Shown: positions 15,552-24,544 of the stretch, piece after piece
How the letters are laid out: every line of letters begins with the position of its first letter
Numbering within the stretch: position 1 is the first letter of the stretch
From: Curtobacterium sp. MCBD17_032
GTDB lineage: Bacteria > Actinomycetota > Actinomycetes > Actinomycetales > Microbacteriaceae
Assembly: GCF_003234855.1 (NCBI RefSeq)
Contig: NZ_QKTO01000002.1
Coordinates: 248,001 to 312,000, forward strand
Direction: 5' to 3'
Length of the DNA: 64,000 bases
Translations under genes and position numbers: made by a program
The notes under the pieces: generated by a model
What the model saw: only the letters and a program-made list of their open reading frames with translations
Databases searched by the model: none
What the model was told of the DNA's origin: nothing

Positions 15552-16754
15552 ATGAGCACCGAGCACGTCGAGCAGACGATCCCCGCTTCCGCTCCCGTCG
15601 CGGCTCGGCGTGCCGCACTCCTCACCGCCCTCGACGTCGTCCAGGGCGGCCCGGAGGAACGGTTCGAGCGCATCACGCGGATCGCCCGCGAGGCGTTCGG
15701 GGTCTCCGGCTCGTTCCTCAACCTCGCCGGCGACGACGTGCTCTTCCACAAGTCGCAGCAGTCCGACCAGGTGTTCCCCGGGTCGACGCCCCTCGTGGAC
15801 ACGTTCTGCGGCCGGACCCTCGACCAGGACGGTCCCGTCGTCGTGCCGGACGCGCGCGACGACCTGCGCTTCTCCGACCTGCCGATGGTGAACAACGACC
15901 CGAACGTCCGCTTCTACGCCGGGGTCCCGCTGCACGTCGGTGCCGATGCGACCAAGGTCGGGACGCTCTGCCTCATCGACCCGAACCCGCGTGCCCTCGC
16001 CCCCGAGGACGTCGCCCTGCTCGAGGAACTCGGCGTCTGGGCGGAGCGCGAACTCGCCACCGGTCTCGACGACGACCGTCTCCGCACGGTGCTCTCCGGG
16101 CTGCAGCCGCACACCGTCGACCTGCCCGGGTGGACCATCGGTGGCACGTCGATCCCGCACGGCATCGTGTCGGGCGACTTCCACGACTGGCGCATCGACG
16201 ACGGCGCCGTCGACATCACCATCGCGGACGTGATGGGGAAGGGCATGGCCGCCGGACTGCTGGCGGCCGGCATGCGTGGCGCCCTGCTCGCCCGTCGGCA
16301 CGAGGAACCGTCCGCCGCGGTCGCCGGGCTCGAGGAGCAGGTCGCCCCGGACCTCAGCGCCGCCGAGGCGTTCGCCACCCTGTTCCACGGCCGGCTCGAC
16401 ACGGCGACCGGTCGGCTGGCCTTCGTCGACGCCGGACACGGGCTCGTCCTGCACCTGCACGCCGACGGCACCGAGACCGTCCTGCGGTCGCTCGACCTGC
16501 CGGTCGGCCTGCACCCGGTCGGGATCGACCGCGCTGCGGGCGAACTCGTCCTGGAACCGGGTGACACCCTGCTGCTCGTCAGCGACGGCGCCCTCGAGCT
16601 GTGGGACTCGACGCTCGCGTCGCTCTCCCGGCTCGGTGCGCTGCACCGGAAGTCGCCGGACCTGCCGACCTTCCTGGCCGGAGTCCGCGGCCGGGCGATC
16701 GAGCACGACCCGGGGGACGACCTGACGGTCGTCGTCGTGTCGCGCGACGCCTGA
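15552..16754 (+). CDS. GAF-domain PP2C-type (SpoIIE-like) serine phosphatase
   Basis: A 400-residue soluble protein. A GAF sensor domain occupies about 25-170 (FLNLAGDDVLFH, FYAGVPLHVG, GTLCLID). A SpoIIE/RsbU-type PP2C phosphatase follows at about 185-400, with VSGDFHDW and DVMGKGMAAGL as the metal-binding region and DAGHGLVL, SDGALELWD and DDLTVVVV motifs. Such proteins dephosphorylate anti-anti-sigma factors in partner-switching stress pathways. No RsbW- or RsbV-like gene is next to it, so its partner is elsewhere. It stands alone between lepB and the convergent purC. Confidence 0.92.
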   Translation: MSTEHVEQTIPASAPVAARRAALLTALDVVQGGPEERFERITRIAREAFGVSGSFLNLAGDDVLFHKSQQSDQVFPGSTPLVDTFCGRTLDQDGPVVVPDARDDLRFSDLPMVNNDPNVRFYAGVPLHVGADATKVGTLCLIDPNPRALAPEDVALLEELGVWAERELATGLDDDRLRTVLSGLQPHTVDLPGWTIGGTSIPHGIVSGDFHDWRIDDGAVDITIADVMGKGMAAGLLAAGMRGALLARRHEEPSAAVAGLEEQVAPDLSAAEAFATLFHGRLDTATGRLAFVDAGHGLVLHLHADGTETVLRSLDLPVGLHPVGIDRAAGELVLEPGDTLLLVSDGALELWDSTLASLSRLGALHRKSPDLPTFLAGVRGRAIEHDPGDDLTVVVVSRDA

Positions 16755-16788
16755 CCCGGCTCGACCTGACGGGACCGGACCGGACCGT

Positions 16789-17667
16789 TCAGGCGCCGAG
16801 GCGCTCGATCAGCTCGCGGTAGCGGGCCGCGGTCCGCTCGACGACCTCGTCGGGCAGCACGGGCGGTGTCCCGGTCCGGTCCCAGTTCGCGCTGAGCCAG
16901 TCACGCACGATCTGCTTGTCGAACGAGTCCGTCCGGTTGCCCGACTCGTACGCCTCGGCGTCCCAGTACCGGCTCGAGTCGCTCGTCAGGACCTCGTCCG
17001 CGATCCGGATCAAACCGTCGGCATCGCGCCCGAACTCGAACTTCGTGTCCGCGATGACGACACCGCGCTGGAGAGCGATCGCGGCCGCTTCCGCGTACAC
17101 GGCGAGGGACAGGTCACGCAGTGCCGCAGCGTCCGCGGGACCGACGAGTTCCTCGGTCCGCTCGAAGGAGATGTTCTCGTCGTGCTCCCCCTGGGGGGCC
17201 TTGTACGCGGGCGTGTAGATCGGCTCCGGCAGTCGGTCCCCGTTCGCCAGCCCGGCGGGGAGCTGCACGCCGCAGACGCTCCCGGTCTCCTGGTACTCGG
17301 CCCAGCCACTGCCGACCAGGTACCCCCGCACGACGCACTCCACCGGGAACATCCGCAACGGCATGACGTGCATGGACCGTGACGCGACGGACTCCGGGAC
17401 CGGCGTCGTCGTCCCGCTCGGGGTGAGCAGGTGGTTCGGGACGTCCCGGAGCTGGTCGAACCAGAAGCGCGACAGCCGGGTGAGGAGCTCGCCCTTGCCG
17501 GGGATCGGCGGCTCGAGCGCGAAGTCGTAGGCGCTGACCCGGTCGGAGGCAACGAGGAGCAGCTCGGTGGCGCCGGCGACGTCGGCCGTCGAGGCGGGCA
17601 CGTACAGTTCGCGGACCTTGCCGGAGGAGACGTGTCGCCATCCCTCCACGACGGGGGCGGCGCTCAT
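16789..17667 (-). CDS. purC: Phosphoribosylaminoimidazole-succinocarboxamide synthase
   Basis: SAICAR synthase joins aspartate to CAIR in de novo purine synthesis. At 292 residues it is of the longer bacterial/fungal-type length. The start of the ATP-binding region reads SSGKVRELY, with ASDRVSAYDF following, and FPVECVVRGYLVGSGW and DTKFEFG are conserved segments. The ATG at 17665-17667 overlaps the purD stop by four bases (ATGA), so purD-purC form a coupled pair. Confidence 0.97.
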   Translation of the reverse strand: MSAAPVVEGWRHVSSGKVRELYVPASTADVAGATELLLVASDRVSAYDFALEPPIPGKGELLTRLSRFWFDQLRDVPNHLLTPSGTTTPVPESVASRSMHVMPLRMFPVECVVRGYLVGSGWAEYQETGSVCGVQLPAGLANGDRLPEPIYTPAYKAPQGEHDENISFERTEELVGPADAAALRDLSLAVYAEAAAIALQRGVVIADTKFEFGRDADGLIRIADEVLTSDSSRYWDAEAYESGNRTDSFDKQIVRDWLSANWDRTGTPPVLPDEVVERTAARYRELIERLGA

Positions 17668-18932
17668 CGGACGACCTTCGCGGCGATGTCGGTGCGGAAC
17701 TGCCCACCGGCGAGCCTGATGTCGCCCAGGCCGGCGTAGGCGCGGTCCCGGGCCGCGGTGAAGTCGGCCCCGGTGGCGACGACGCTCAGGACCCGTCCGC
17801 CGGTCGCGACGAGGTCGCCGTCGAGGGCGCCCGTCGCCGCGTGCAGCACGGTGACCCCGTCCCGCGCGTCCGCGTCGTCGACACCGGTGATGGTCCGCCC
17901 GGTGACCGGGCTCTCCGGGTAGCCCTCGCTGGCGAGGACGACCGTCACGGCCGCCTGGTCCCGGAACTCCGGCCGCGGCGTCGAGCCGAGCTGCCCCGTC
18001 GCGGCGGCGAGCAGCAGACCGCTCAACGGCGTCGCGAGTCGGGGGAGCACCACCTGGGTCTCCGGGTCGCCGAAGCGGGCGTTGAACTCGATCACCCGCA
18101 CGCCCTGCTCCGTGACGATGAGGCCGCAGTAGAGCAGGCCGACGAAGGGCGTGCCCTCGTGCTCGAGCCGGCGGACGGTGGGCAGGGCGACCAGGTCGGT
18201 GACCTCGTCCACGAAGGCCCGCTCGGACCCCCAGCGCTCGTCGAGCCACGGCAGTGGCGAGTACGCGCCCATGCCGCCGGTGTTCGGTCCGAGGTCGCCG
18301 TCGGACAGTCGCTTGTAGTCCTGTGCGGGTGCCAGCGGTCGGACGTCGTGTCCGTCGCTGAGGAAGAACAGCGAGACCTCTTCCCCGTCGAGGAACTCCT
18401 CGACCACGACGTGCCCGTGCTGCAGCCAGTAGGTGGCGTGGTCGACGGCCGCCTGACGGTCCTCGGTCACGAGGACGCCCTTGCCGGCCGCGAGCCCGTC
18501 GGCCTTGACCACGTAGGGGGCTCCGAGCTCGTCGAGCGCGGCCACGGCCTCGTCCACCGTGCCGGCGTACACCGGACGCCCGGTCGGGACGCCGGCCTCG
18601 GCCATGACGCGCTTCGCGAAGGCCTTGGAGCCCTCGAGCTGCGCGGCGGCCTTGCCGGGGCCGAACACGGGGATACCCCGGGTGCGGAGCGGATCGGCGA
18701 CGCCGGCGATGAGGGGTGCTTCCGGTCCGACGACGACGAGTTCGATGTCGTTCTCGAGCGCGTACTCCGCAACGAGCGCACCGTTCGTCGGGTCGAGCGA
18801 CACCGTCTCCACGTCGGCGGCGATGCCGGCGTTCCCGGGCGCGGCCGTGATGACGTGCCCGGCCTGTTCTGCCAGGAGGGCCGTGATGATCGCGTGCTCG
18901 CGGGCACCGGAACCGAGGACGAGGATTCGCAC
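17664..18932 (-). CDS. purD: Phosphoribosylamine-glycine ligase
   Basis: GAR synthetase is an ATP-grasp enzyme that ligates glycine to phosphoribosylamine. At 422 residues it is full length, beginning MRILVLGSGAREHAI, with the N-domain glycine loop, then the ATP-grasp segment PYVVKADGLAAGKGV and the GVLYCGLIVTEQG and VIEFNARFGDPETQ motifs with metal ligands. It is the first gene of the leftward purD-purC pair. The divergent SCP-like gene starts 57 bases away, so their promoters share a short intergenic region. Confidence 0.97.
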   Translation of the reverse strand: MRILVLGSGAREHAIITALLAEQAGHVITAAPGNAGIAADVETVSLDPTNGALVAEYALENDIELVVVGPEAPLIAGVADPLRTRGIPVFGPGKAAAQLEGSKAFAKRVMAEAGVPTGRPVYAGTVDEAVAALDELGAPYVVKADGLAAGKGVLVTEDRQAAVDHATYWLQHGHVVVEEFLDGEEVSLFFLSDGHDVRPLAPAQDYKRLSDGDLGPNTGGMGAYSPLPWLDERWGSERAFVDEVTDLVALPTVRRLEHEGTPFVGLLYCGLIVTEQGVRVIEFNARFGDPETQVVLPRLATPLSGLLLAAATGQLGSTPRPEFRDQAAVTVVLASEGYPESPVTGRTITGVDDADARDGVTVLHAATGALDGDLVATGGRVLSVVATGADFTAARDRAYAGLGDIRLAGGQFRTDIAAKVVR

Positions 18933-18989
18933 CCGATCACCCTACCGAGCCCGACCAGCCGCCTGCAGTGCACCGGCTAGCCTGTGGAG

Positions 18990-19349
18990 ATGCCGCCGAA
19001 GACCATCGACGACGCCGTCGGCCGGGCCGCGCTCGACGCCGTCACCGCCGGCGCGACCGACCGCTCCTCGCTCGCGACGGCCGTCCGCTGGACGCTGCAG
19101 CGCCTGGCCGAGGACGTGCCGGGCAACAGCGTCGAGGTGCGGGTCCCGCCGTTCGCCGCGGTACAGGCCGTGCCCGGGCCGCGGCACACGCGCGGCACAC
19201 CGCCGAACGTGGTGGAGACCGACCCGACGACGTGGGTCGCCCTCGCCACGGGTCGACTGCGCTGGGACGACCCGGAGACCGCTCGGCTCGTCAGCGCGTC
19301 CGGTTCACGAGCGGACCTCGCCGCGTTCCTGCCGGTCCGTCTGCCCTGA
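18990..19349 (+). CDS. SCP2-like sterol carrier family protein
   Basis: A 119-residue protein of the bacterial SCP-orthologue type, found divergent from purD in many actinobacteria. Conserved features are the RWTLQRLAEDVPGNSVEVRVPPFAAVQ stretch and the TDPTTWVALATGRLRWDD segment near the C-terminus. These small proteins are thought to bind hydrophobic ligands, but their role is not established. The ATG at 18990 is used; an in-frame GTG two codons upstream (18984) is equally possible. The stop codon lies within the first unit of a 17-bp tandem repeat, so the array touches the end of the gene. Confidence 0.8.
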   Translation: MPPKTIDDAVGRAALDAVTAGATDRSSLATAVRWTLQRLAEDVPGNSVEVRVPPFAAVQAVPGPRHTRGTPPNVVETDPTTWVALATGRLRWDDPETARLVSASGSRADLAAFLPVRLP

Positions 19350-19480
19350 CCTCGGCCGGCACTGACCCTCGGCCGGCACTGACCCTCGGCCGGCACTGAC
19401 CCTCGGCCGGCACTGACCCTCGGCCGGCACTGACCCTCGGCCGGCACTGACCCTCGGCCGACACTGACCCTCGGCCGGCA
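19346..19480 (+). repeat. 17-bp tandem repeat overlapping the SCP-like gene stop
   Basis: Eight head-to-tail copies of CTGACCCTCGGCCGGCA: the first copy (19346-19361) lacks one C, copies 2-6 are perfect, copy 7 (19447-19463) has one G-to-A change and copy 8 is perfect. The first unit contains the TGA stop of the upstream gene. The GGCCGGC core is self-complementary, so the RNA could fold. This begins a 466-base gap without genes (19350-19815). Confidence 0.95.
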
Positions 19481-19544
19481 CGGACCTCAGCCTGTCCCGA
19501 CCTCGGCGCGACACGCGCGACCCGCTCGGTACCCGTGGGAATTA

Positions 19545-19557
19545 GGTAGGTCCTACC
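19545..19557. promoter_or_regulatory. Perfect palindrome GGTAGG-T-CCTACC, candidate operator
   Basis: A perfect 13-base inverted repeat preceded by an AATTA stretch, the most AT-rich spot in this gap. It looks like a regulator-binding site, yet no gene starts downstream on either strand within 250 bases. It may belong to an unannotated transcript or be a leftover promoter region. Confidence 0.45.
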
Positions 19558-19594
19558 GATGTGGACCGTGCACCCGCTTCTCTAGCCTTGGGGG

Positions 19595-19642
19595 TGTCGC
19601 CGGGATTCGGACCCGACCCGAACGGGTCCGAACCCGGCGACA
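19595..19642. terminator. Strong 20-bp hairpin with one bulge
   Basis: TGTCGCCGGG(A)TTCGGACCCG at 19595-19615 pairs with 19623-19642 around a 7-base ACCCGAA loop; A19605 is the only bulge. A smaller hairpin, CCCGCA/TGCGGG at 19704-19723, lies closer to the LuxR gene end. Either can terminate the leftward LuxR transcript. Confidence 0.6.
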
Positions 19643-19728
19643 TCGACAACGCTACGCGAAACCGGTCGTCCTGTGTCAACGGGAGCGGCGAGTCGTGCTG
19701 CATCCCGCAACTTCTTCTGCGGGCTGCC

Positions 19729-19785
19729 CAGACCGTTCCGTCCTGCGCAGACCGTTCCGTCCTGCGCAGACCGTTCCGTCCTGCG
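19729..19785 (+). repeat. Three 19-bp tandem repeats downstream of the LuxR-type gene
   Basis: Three perfect copies of CAGACCGTTCCGTCCTGCG at 19729-19747, 19748-19766 and 19767-19785, ending 30 bases beyond the LuxR-type gene's stop. A degraded fourth unit follows. No function is evident. Confidence 0.95.
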
Positions 19786-19815
19786 CGGACCTTCCGTCCC
19801 CCGGCCCTCCCGTGC

Positions 19816-22392
19816 TCAGACGAGTTCGGCGAGTTCCGATCGTGCACGGAGGTCCCACTTCGCGAACACGCGGGACATGTGCGCGTCGACCGTCCGGACC
19901 GACAGCCCGAGCCGGTCCGCGATCCGCCGGTTCGAGTACCCGTGGGCGGCCAGCTGGGCCACCTCGTACTCGCGCTTCGTGAGCGGCTGCTTCGTCCGGC
20001 CCGCGGTCACCGCCATGCCGCACGCGGCCAGGGCGGCCTGCGCGCTGGCGATCCACGAGCGGTCGCCGGACCGGAGCGCCTCGGCGTAGCCGGTGATCGC
20101 CGCGGCCAGGGGGCCGTCGACGCGGGTGGCCGCCTCCTCCATCCGCGCGAGCGAGGCGGTGGTGTCCCGTCCCGCCGTGGCGTCCATGGCGTAGTGCAGG
20201 GTCTGCGCGTACAGCACGTGGGTCCACGCGCCGGACGCCGTCCCACGCGCGATGATCTCGTCCGCCCGCCGGAGTCCTGCCGGGTTGCCGAGCAGCGCCT
20301 CGGTCCACGCGATCGTCGTCTCGATCTGGTCGCCGAGGATCCGCATGGCGCGGAGCGGGGTGGTCCGTGCGCGCTCGACCGACTCGGCGGCGGCGTCCGG
20401 CATGTCCGCGTACGCCTGCGACATCGCCAGACGGGACCACGCGTACGCGGAGAACCCGCCCGGGTCGGAGACCTCGTACCGCTCACACGCCGCCGTGAAC
20501 GCCGTGACCGCATCGGACCACCGGCGTTGCCCGAGCGCCCGGTTCCCGATCCCGAACAGCTCGAGGGTGAAGTCGTACTTGAGGAACGGGTCGGCGCGGA
20601 CGAACGGCACCTGCGTCACCATCTCGGCGATGTCCCCTCGCCAGACCTGGACCTGGTGCAGGACGGACACGACCTCGCCGACGCTCCACGGTGAGTCCTC
20701 GAGGTGGACCGTGGCCGTCGCCAGGCACGCCTGGGCGAGCCGCATCGCCTCGTCGAGCCGCCCACCCGTCCCGAGGGCCATCACGGCGCACGGGGCGATC
20801 GGCAGGAAGGACCGGGGGATCGCCGGCGCGTGCAGGACGCCGGAGCGCTCGATCTCCTGTCGGACCTCGGCGAAGTCCCCGCCCCATCCGAGGTGCGACA
20901 GTCGGAGGACGCGGAGCTGCTCGTGGGTGTCCGGGCCGACGTACGCGACGGCGATCTCGGTCAGCGCCACGGCGGCCGCGGTGTCGTCGTCGTGGAACTG
21001 CCGGAGGTTCGCCAGGGTCTCGCATGCCTCGACGACGGCGACGTCCGCGACGTCCGCGCCCGAGGTCGCCAGCCCCCACGCGGCCTCCGCGTCGAGCCGC
21101 CCGGCCTCGCGTCCGCTGCCGTACCCGTGGGCGAGTGACCGCAGGCAGTGGGTGCGGACCCGGTCCGTCGGCGTCAGGTCCGAGCCGAGCGCGGCGGACG
21201 TCAGCGCGATGGTGCTCTCGTGCTCCTGGAGGCCTCCGGCGATCCGTGCCGCGTCGAGCAGCTGGTCGACGGGTGGCAGGACGCCGCACTCGAGCGCCCA
21301 CAGGGTCGCGCGGAGGCGGGCTGCCGGCGGGGCGCCCTCCGGTCGGTCGGTGCGGAAGGCGTTCGCCCGCGCGAAGAGGGCGTTCCGCCGAGCGACGGGG
21401 ACCAGGGCCCGGACGACCTCGCCGACGAGCGGGTGCGACGACCGCGCGACGGGACTCGCGGTGTCCGTCGAGTCGACCCGGACGAAGCCGAGCCCCACCG
21501 TCCGGTCGAGGTCGGCGCCGTCGACGAGCGGCAGCAACCGCGCGAGCGGGATCGGTTCCGCGAGGGCGACGATCTCGACGACGTCGCGCAGGTCACCGGG
21601 GAGCGCGGCGAGCTCCGTCCGGTACATGTCGGCCAGGCTGTGGGACGCGGTGACCCGTCCGCGCCAGTACCAGCTCAGGGCGGTGTGCTCGAGGGCCCCG
21701 GAGGCGAGCCCCGCGCGGACGACCTCCCGCAGGTACAGCGGGTTCCCCTCGGTCGCGCGGTGCACCTGTTCGACCGATGCCGGTTCGAGCGGGGCTCCGA
21801 GTGCGCGTTCCAGGAGCGAGGAGGTCTCGTCCACGTCGAGCGGCCCGAGGTCGATCCGCTCGAGGAGGTCGTCCTGCCAGAGCGCCCGCAACGGTTCGGC
21901 GAGCGCGGTGAAGTCCCGGCACGTCAGGACCAGCCGCGCACCGCGCTCCCGGACGAGCCACGCGACGTAGCGCGCGGACAGGGTGTCGAGCAGGTCGGCG
22001 TCGTCGACCCGCAGCACGAGGTCACGCCCCTCCGTGTCGGCCGCCTGGCGCAACCGTCCCTCGGCGGGGACGGGTTCCGTCAGGTCGTCGCCGAGCACGT
22101 CGCCGAACCGGTCCGAGACGGCGCCGAACGGCATCGAGGAACCGGCGGCGACCGCGGTGATCGGCACGACCAGCGGCACCGGGTCCGGAGCCAGCCGGAC
22201 GACGCGGTCGGTCACGCGGGCGGCGACGGTGGTCTTGCCGAGTCCGGGCGCCCCGACGAGGGCGACGCTCCAGCGGTGCTCGGCGACGACCGCGACGGCC
22301 CGGTCCTCTTCACGGCGCCGGAGCACCGGCCACGACAGCCGCGCGGGAGTCCGCGTCGGACGGGGGTCGCTCGAGCCGGTCTCGTCGACCAT
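19816..22392 (-). CDS. Large ATP-binding LuxR-type transcriptional regulator (LAL-like)
   Basis: An 858-residue regulator. An N-terminal AAA/STAND-type ATPase carries Walker A GAPGLGKTT at 47-55 and a Walker B-like LVLRVDDADLL near 125. A long helical middle region (about 350-790), rich in Ala and Leu, resembles TPR-like sensor segments. The C-terminal LuxR helix-turn-helix (about 804-858) has LTKREYEVAQLAAHGYSN and LGLSVRTVDAH. Such proteins are ATP-switched activators of metabolic or secondary-metabolite genes. No target is evident nearby. It is transcribed leftward, divergent from the small membrane protein at 22497. Confidence 0.9.
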   Translation of the reverse strand: MVDETGSSDPRPTRTPARLSWPVLRRREEDRAVAVVAEHRWSVALVGAPGLGKTTVAARVTDRVVRLAPDPVPLVVPITAVAAGSSMPFGAVSDRFGDVLGDDLTEPVPAEGRLRQAADTEGRDLVLRVDDADLLDTLSARYVAWLVRERGARLVLTCRDFTALAEPLRALWQDDLLERIDLGPLDVDETSSLLERALGAPLEPASVEQVHRATEGNPLYLREVVRAGLASGALEHTALSWYWRGRVTASHSLADMYRTELAALPGDLRDVVEIVALAEPIPLARLLPLVDGADLDRTVGLGFVRVDSTDTASPVARSSHPLVGEVVRALVPVARRNALFARANAFRTDRPEGAPPAARLRATLWALECGVLPPVDQLLDAARIAGGLQEHESTIALTSAALGSDLTPTDRVRTHCLRSLAHGYGSGREAGRLDAEAAWGLATSGADVADVAVVEACETLANLRQFHDDDTAAAVALTEIAVAYVGPDTHEQLRVLRLSHLGWGGDFAEVRQEIERSGVLHAPAIPRSFLPIAPCAVMALGTGGRLDEAMRLAQACLATATVHLEDSPWSVGEVVSVLHQVQVWRGDIAEMVTQVPFVRADPFLKYDFTLELFGIGNRALGQRRWSDAVTAFTAACERYEVSDPGGFSAYAWSRLAMSQAYADMPDAAAESVERARTTPLRAMRILGDQIETTIAWTEALLGNPAGLRRADEIIARGTASGAWTHVLYAQTLHYAMDATAGRDTTASLARMEEAATRVDGPLAAAITGYAEALRSGDRSWIASAQAALAACGMAVTAGRTKQPLTKREYEVAQLAAHGYSNRRIADRLGLSVRTVDAHMSRVFAKWDLRARSELAELV

Positions 22393-22496
22393 CGCGCACC
22401 TCCGTCCTCGACACTCCGCGGTGTCGGACCATCATCTCGCGTCCGGTGGACGAACTGCCGGGCGAGCCTCCTCCCAAGGTGGGGGACAATGGAGGG

Positions 22497-22919
22497 GTGA
22501 GCAACACCGACCGACCCGACCAGCGTCCGGTCCCGGCACCCGACGTGGTGACCACCCCGGACCAGGTCACCATCCGCCGCGCCCCGCGCTTCAGCGTCTT
22601 CATACTCGGCGGTGCCGTGCTCGGCTTCCTCGTGACGGTCGTCGTCGTCGCGCTCACCATGGGCATCGACCGCGGTGACCAACAGGAGACCACGGGCTTC
22701 GCCGGGCTCGTCGGCTACTTCAGCCTCTACGGCGTCTCGATCGGGATGCTCGTCGGCGCGCTCGTCGCGGTCGTCCTCGACCGGGTCTCGTCCCGTCGCG
22801 CCGCCAGCCTCACCGCCGAACGGGTCACGGTGGACCCGGTCCCCGAGACCGTCGACGGGGAGCTCGACGACCCGGACGCGCCGCAGCCGGGTCCGGGCGC
22901 TCCGCAGCCCGGGCACTGA
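22497..22919 (+). CDS. Small two-helix membrane protein of unknown function
   Basis: A 140-residue protein with an acidic, Pro-rich N-terminus, two hydrophobic helices (about 37-60, FSVFILGGAVLGFLVTVVVVAL, and about 78-100, YFSLYGVSIGMLVGALVAVVL) and a charged Pro-rich tail. The GTG at 22497 is chosen because GGAGGG precedes it; an upstream ATG at 22446 lacks a ribosome site. Similar proteins sit downstream of purF in related actinobacteria, but I cannot assign a function. It converges with purF across a perfect 46-bp palindrome. Confidence 0.72.
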   Translation: MSNTDRPDQRPVPAPDVVTTPDQVTIRRAPRFSVFILGGAVLGFLVTVVVVALTMGIDRGDQQETTGFAGLVGYFSLYGVSIGMLVGALVAVVLDRVSSRRAASLTAERVTVDPVPETVDGELDDPDAPQPGPGAPQPGH

Positions 22920-22946
22920 CCGCACGGGTCACGGAAGCGACCCAGA

Positions 22947-22992
22947 ACGGACGGGAGGCCCGACACCAGCTGGTGTCGGGCCTCCCGTCCGT
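22947..22992. terminator. Perfect 46-bp palindrome, bidirectional terminator
   Basis: A perfect palindrome opening ACGGACGGGAGGCCCG and centred on CCAGCTGG, between the small membrane protein (plus) and purF (minus). It is placed as a shared terminator and carries the same ACGGGAGGC/GCCTCCCGT arms as the katA and DinB-side hairpins. Confidence 0.9.
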
Positions 22993-23015
22993 CGTGTCCG
23001 ACGTCGCGGACGACG

Positions 23016-24473
23016 TCAGCTGAGCTGGTTCGCCTCGACCCAGGCGAGGTACTCCGGCGACACCGACCCGGTGACGTACTCACCCGTGAAGCAGCTCATC
23101 TCGAGGTCGGTGACGCCGGACCCCTCGATGATGGCGTCGCGCATGTCGCCGATCTCCTGGTAGATCAGGTGGTCACTGCCGAGCACCGTGTTGATCTCCG
23201 GGATCTTGCGGTCGTGCGCGATGAGCTCGGCCCGGGTCGGCATGTTGATGCCGTACACGTGCGGGTAGCGGACCGGGGGAGCGGCGCTCGTGAACGTGAC
23301 CTCGTTCGCACCGGCGGCACGGGCCATCTCGACGATCTCGCGGCTCGTCGTGCCCCGCACGATCGAGTCGTCGACGATGAGGATGTTCTTGCCCTTGAAC
23401 TCGGAGGACATCGCGTTGAGCTTCTGCCGGACGCTCCGCTTGCGCTCCGCCTGCCCCGGCATGATGAACGTCCGGCCGACGTAGCGGTTCTTGTAGAAGC
23501 CCTCGCGGTACTCGATGCCGAGCTTCTGGGCGACCTGCATCGCCGCCGGTCGGCTCGAGTCCGGGATCGGCATGACGACGTCGATGTCACCGGTCGGCGC
23601 GTACTGCTCGATCGTGTCGGCGAGGCGGTTGCCGAGGCGCAGGCGCGCGTCGTACACCGAGATGCCGTTCATCACCGAGTCCGGACGGGCGAGGTAGACG
23701 TACTCGAACGCGCACGGCACCAGGCGCGGATCCGTCGCGCACTGTCGGGCGTGCATGGTGCCGTCCATCTCGATGAAGACGGCCTCGCCGGGGGCGACGT
23801 CACGGACGATGTCGTAGCCGCCGGACTCGAGCACGAGGGACTCGCTCGCGACGACCCACTCGCTCTTCCCCGCGTCGTCGAACTTGTGCCCGAGGATGAG
23901 CGGACGGATGCCGAACGGGTCGCGGAACGCGAGCAGGCCGTGCCCGGCGATGGTCGCGATCGTGGCGTACGAGCCCTCGACGCGCTCGTGCACGCGCTCG
24001 ACGGCGTCGAACACCTGCCCGGGGTCCAGGTGCTTGCCGCGGACCTGCCCCTGCAGTTCGTGCGCCAGGACGTTCACGAGCAGCTCGGTGTCCGAGGTCG
24101 TGTTGAGGTGCCGGCGGTCGATGTCGAACAGCTCCCGCGTGAGTTCACGCGTGTTCGTCAGGTTGCCGTTGTGCACGAGGACGATGCCGTACGGCGCGTT
24201 CACGTAGAACGGCTGGGCCTCTTCCTCGTTGCTCGCGGCGCCCTTCGTGGCGTACCGGACGTGCCCGAGACCCATCGTGCCGAGCAGGGCACGCATGTCA
24301 CGGGTGCGGAACGCCTCACGCACGTGACCGCGGGTCTTGTGCATGTGGTGCACGTGCCCGTCGACCGTGGCGATGCCCGTCGAGTCCTGTCCCCGGTGTT
24401 GCAGGAGGAGCAGTGCGTCGTAGATGGATTGATTTGCAGGCCCCTGCGCAACGAGGCCGACGATGCCGCACAT
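23016..24473 (-). CDS. purF: Amidophosphoribosyltransferase
   Basis: The first committed enzyme of de novo purine synthesis, making phosphoribosylamine from PRPP and glutamine. At 485 residues it is full length. The N-terminal MCGIVGLVAQ exposes the catalytic cysteine after removal of Met. The type I PRTase domain has the DSIVRGTTSREIV loop. Four candidate Fe-S cysteines of the Bacillus-type enzyme are at least partly present, including one in DLEMSCFTGEYV. It is divergent from purM across a 71-base intergenic region, so the pair probably shares regulation. Confidence 0.97.
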   Translation of the reverse strand: MCGIVGLVAQGPANQSIYDALLLLQHRGQDSTGIATVDGHVHHMHKTRGHVREAFRTRDMRALLGTMGLGHVRYATKGAASNEEEAQPFYVNAPYGIVLVHNGNLTNTRELTRELFDIDRRHLNTTSDTELLVNVLAHELQGQVRGKHLDPGQVFDAVERVHERVEGSYATIATIAGHGLLAFRDPFGIRPLILGHKFDDAGKSEWVVASESLVLESGGYDIVRDVAPGEAVFIEMDGTMHARQCATDPRLVPCAFEYVYLARPDSVMNGISVYDARLRLGNRLADTIEQYAPTGDIDVVMPIPDSSRPAAMQVAQKLGIEYREGFYKNRYVGRTFIMPGQAERKRSVRQKLNAMSSEFKGKNILIVDDSIVRGTTSREIVEMARAAGANEVTFTSAAPPVRYPHVYGINMPTRAELIAHDRKIPEINTVLGSDHLIYQEIGDMRDAIIEGSGVTDLEMSCFTGEYVTGSVSPEYLAWVEANQLS

Positions 24474-24544
24474 TCGCGGGGTGCTCCAGACCGTAGGATC
24501 GGGTGGTACCGAACAAGTCTGCCATGCCCAGCGGAGGACGACGT

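Noticed and set aside
19346..19785. Tandem repeats considered as a CRISPR array
   Set aside because: Units are directly adjacent without spacers and no cas genes are present in the window.
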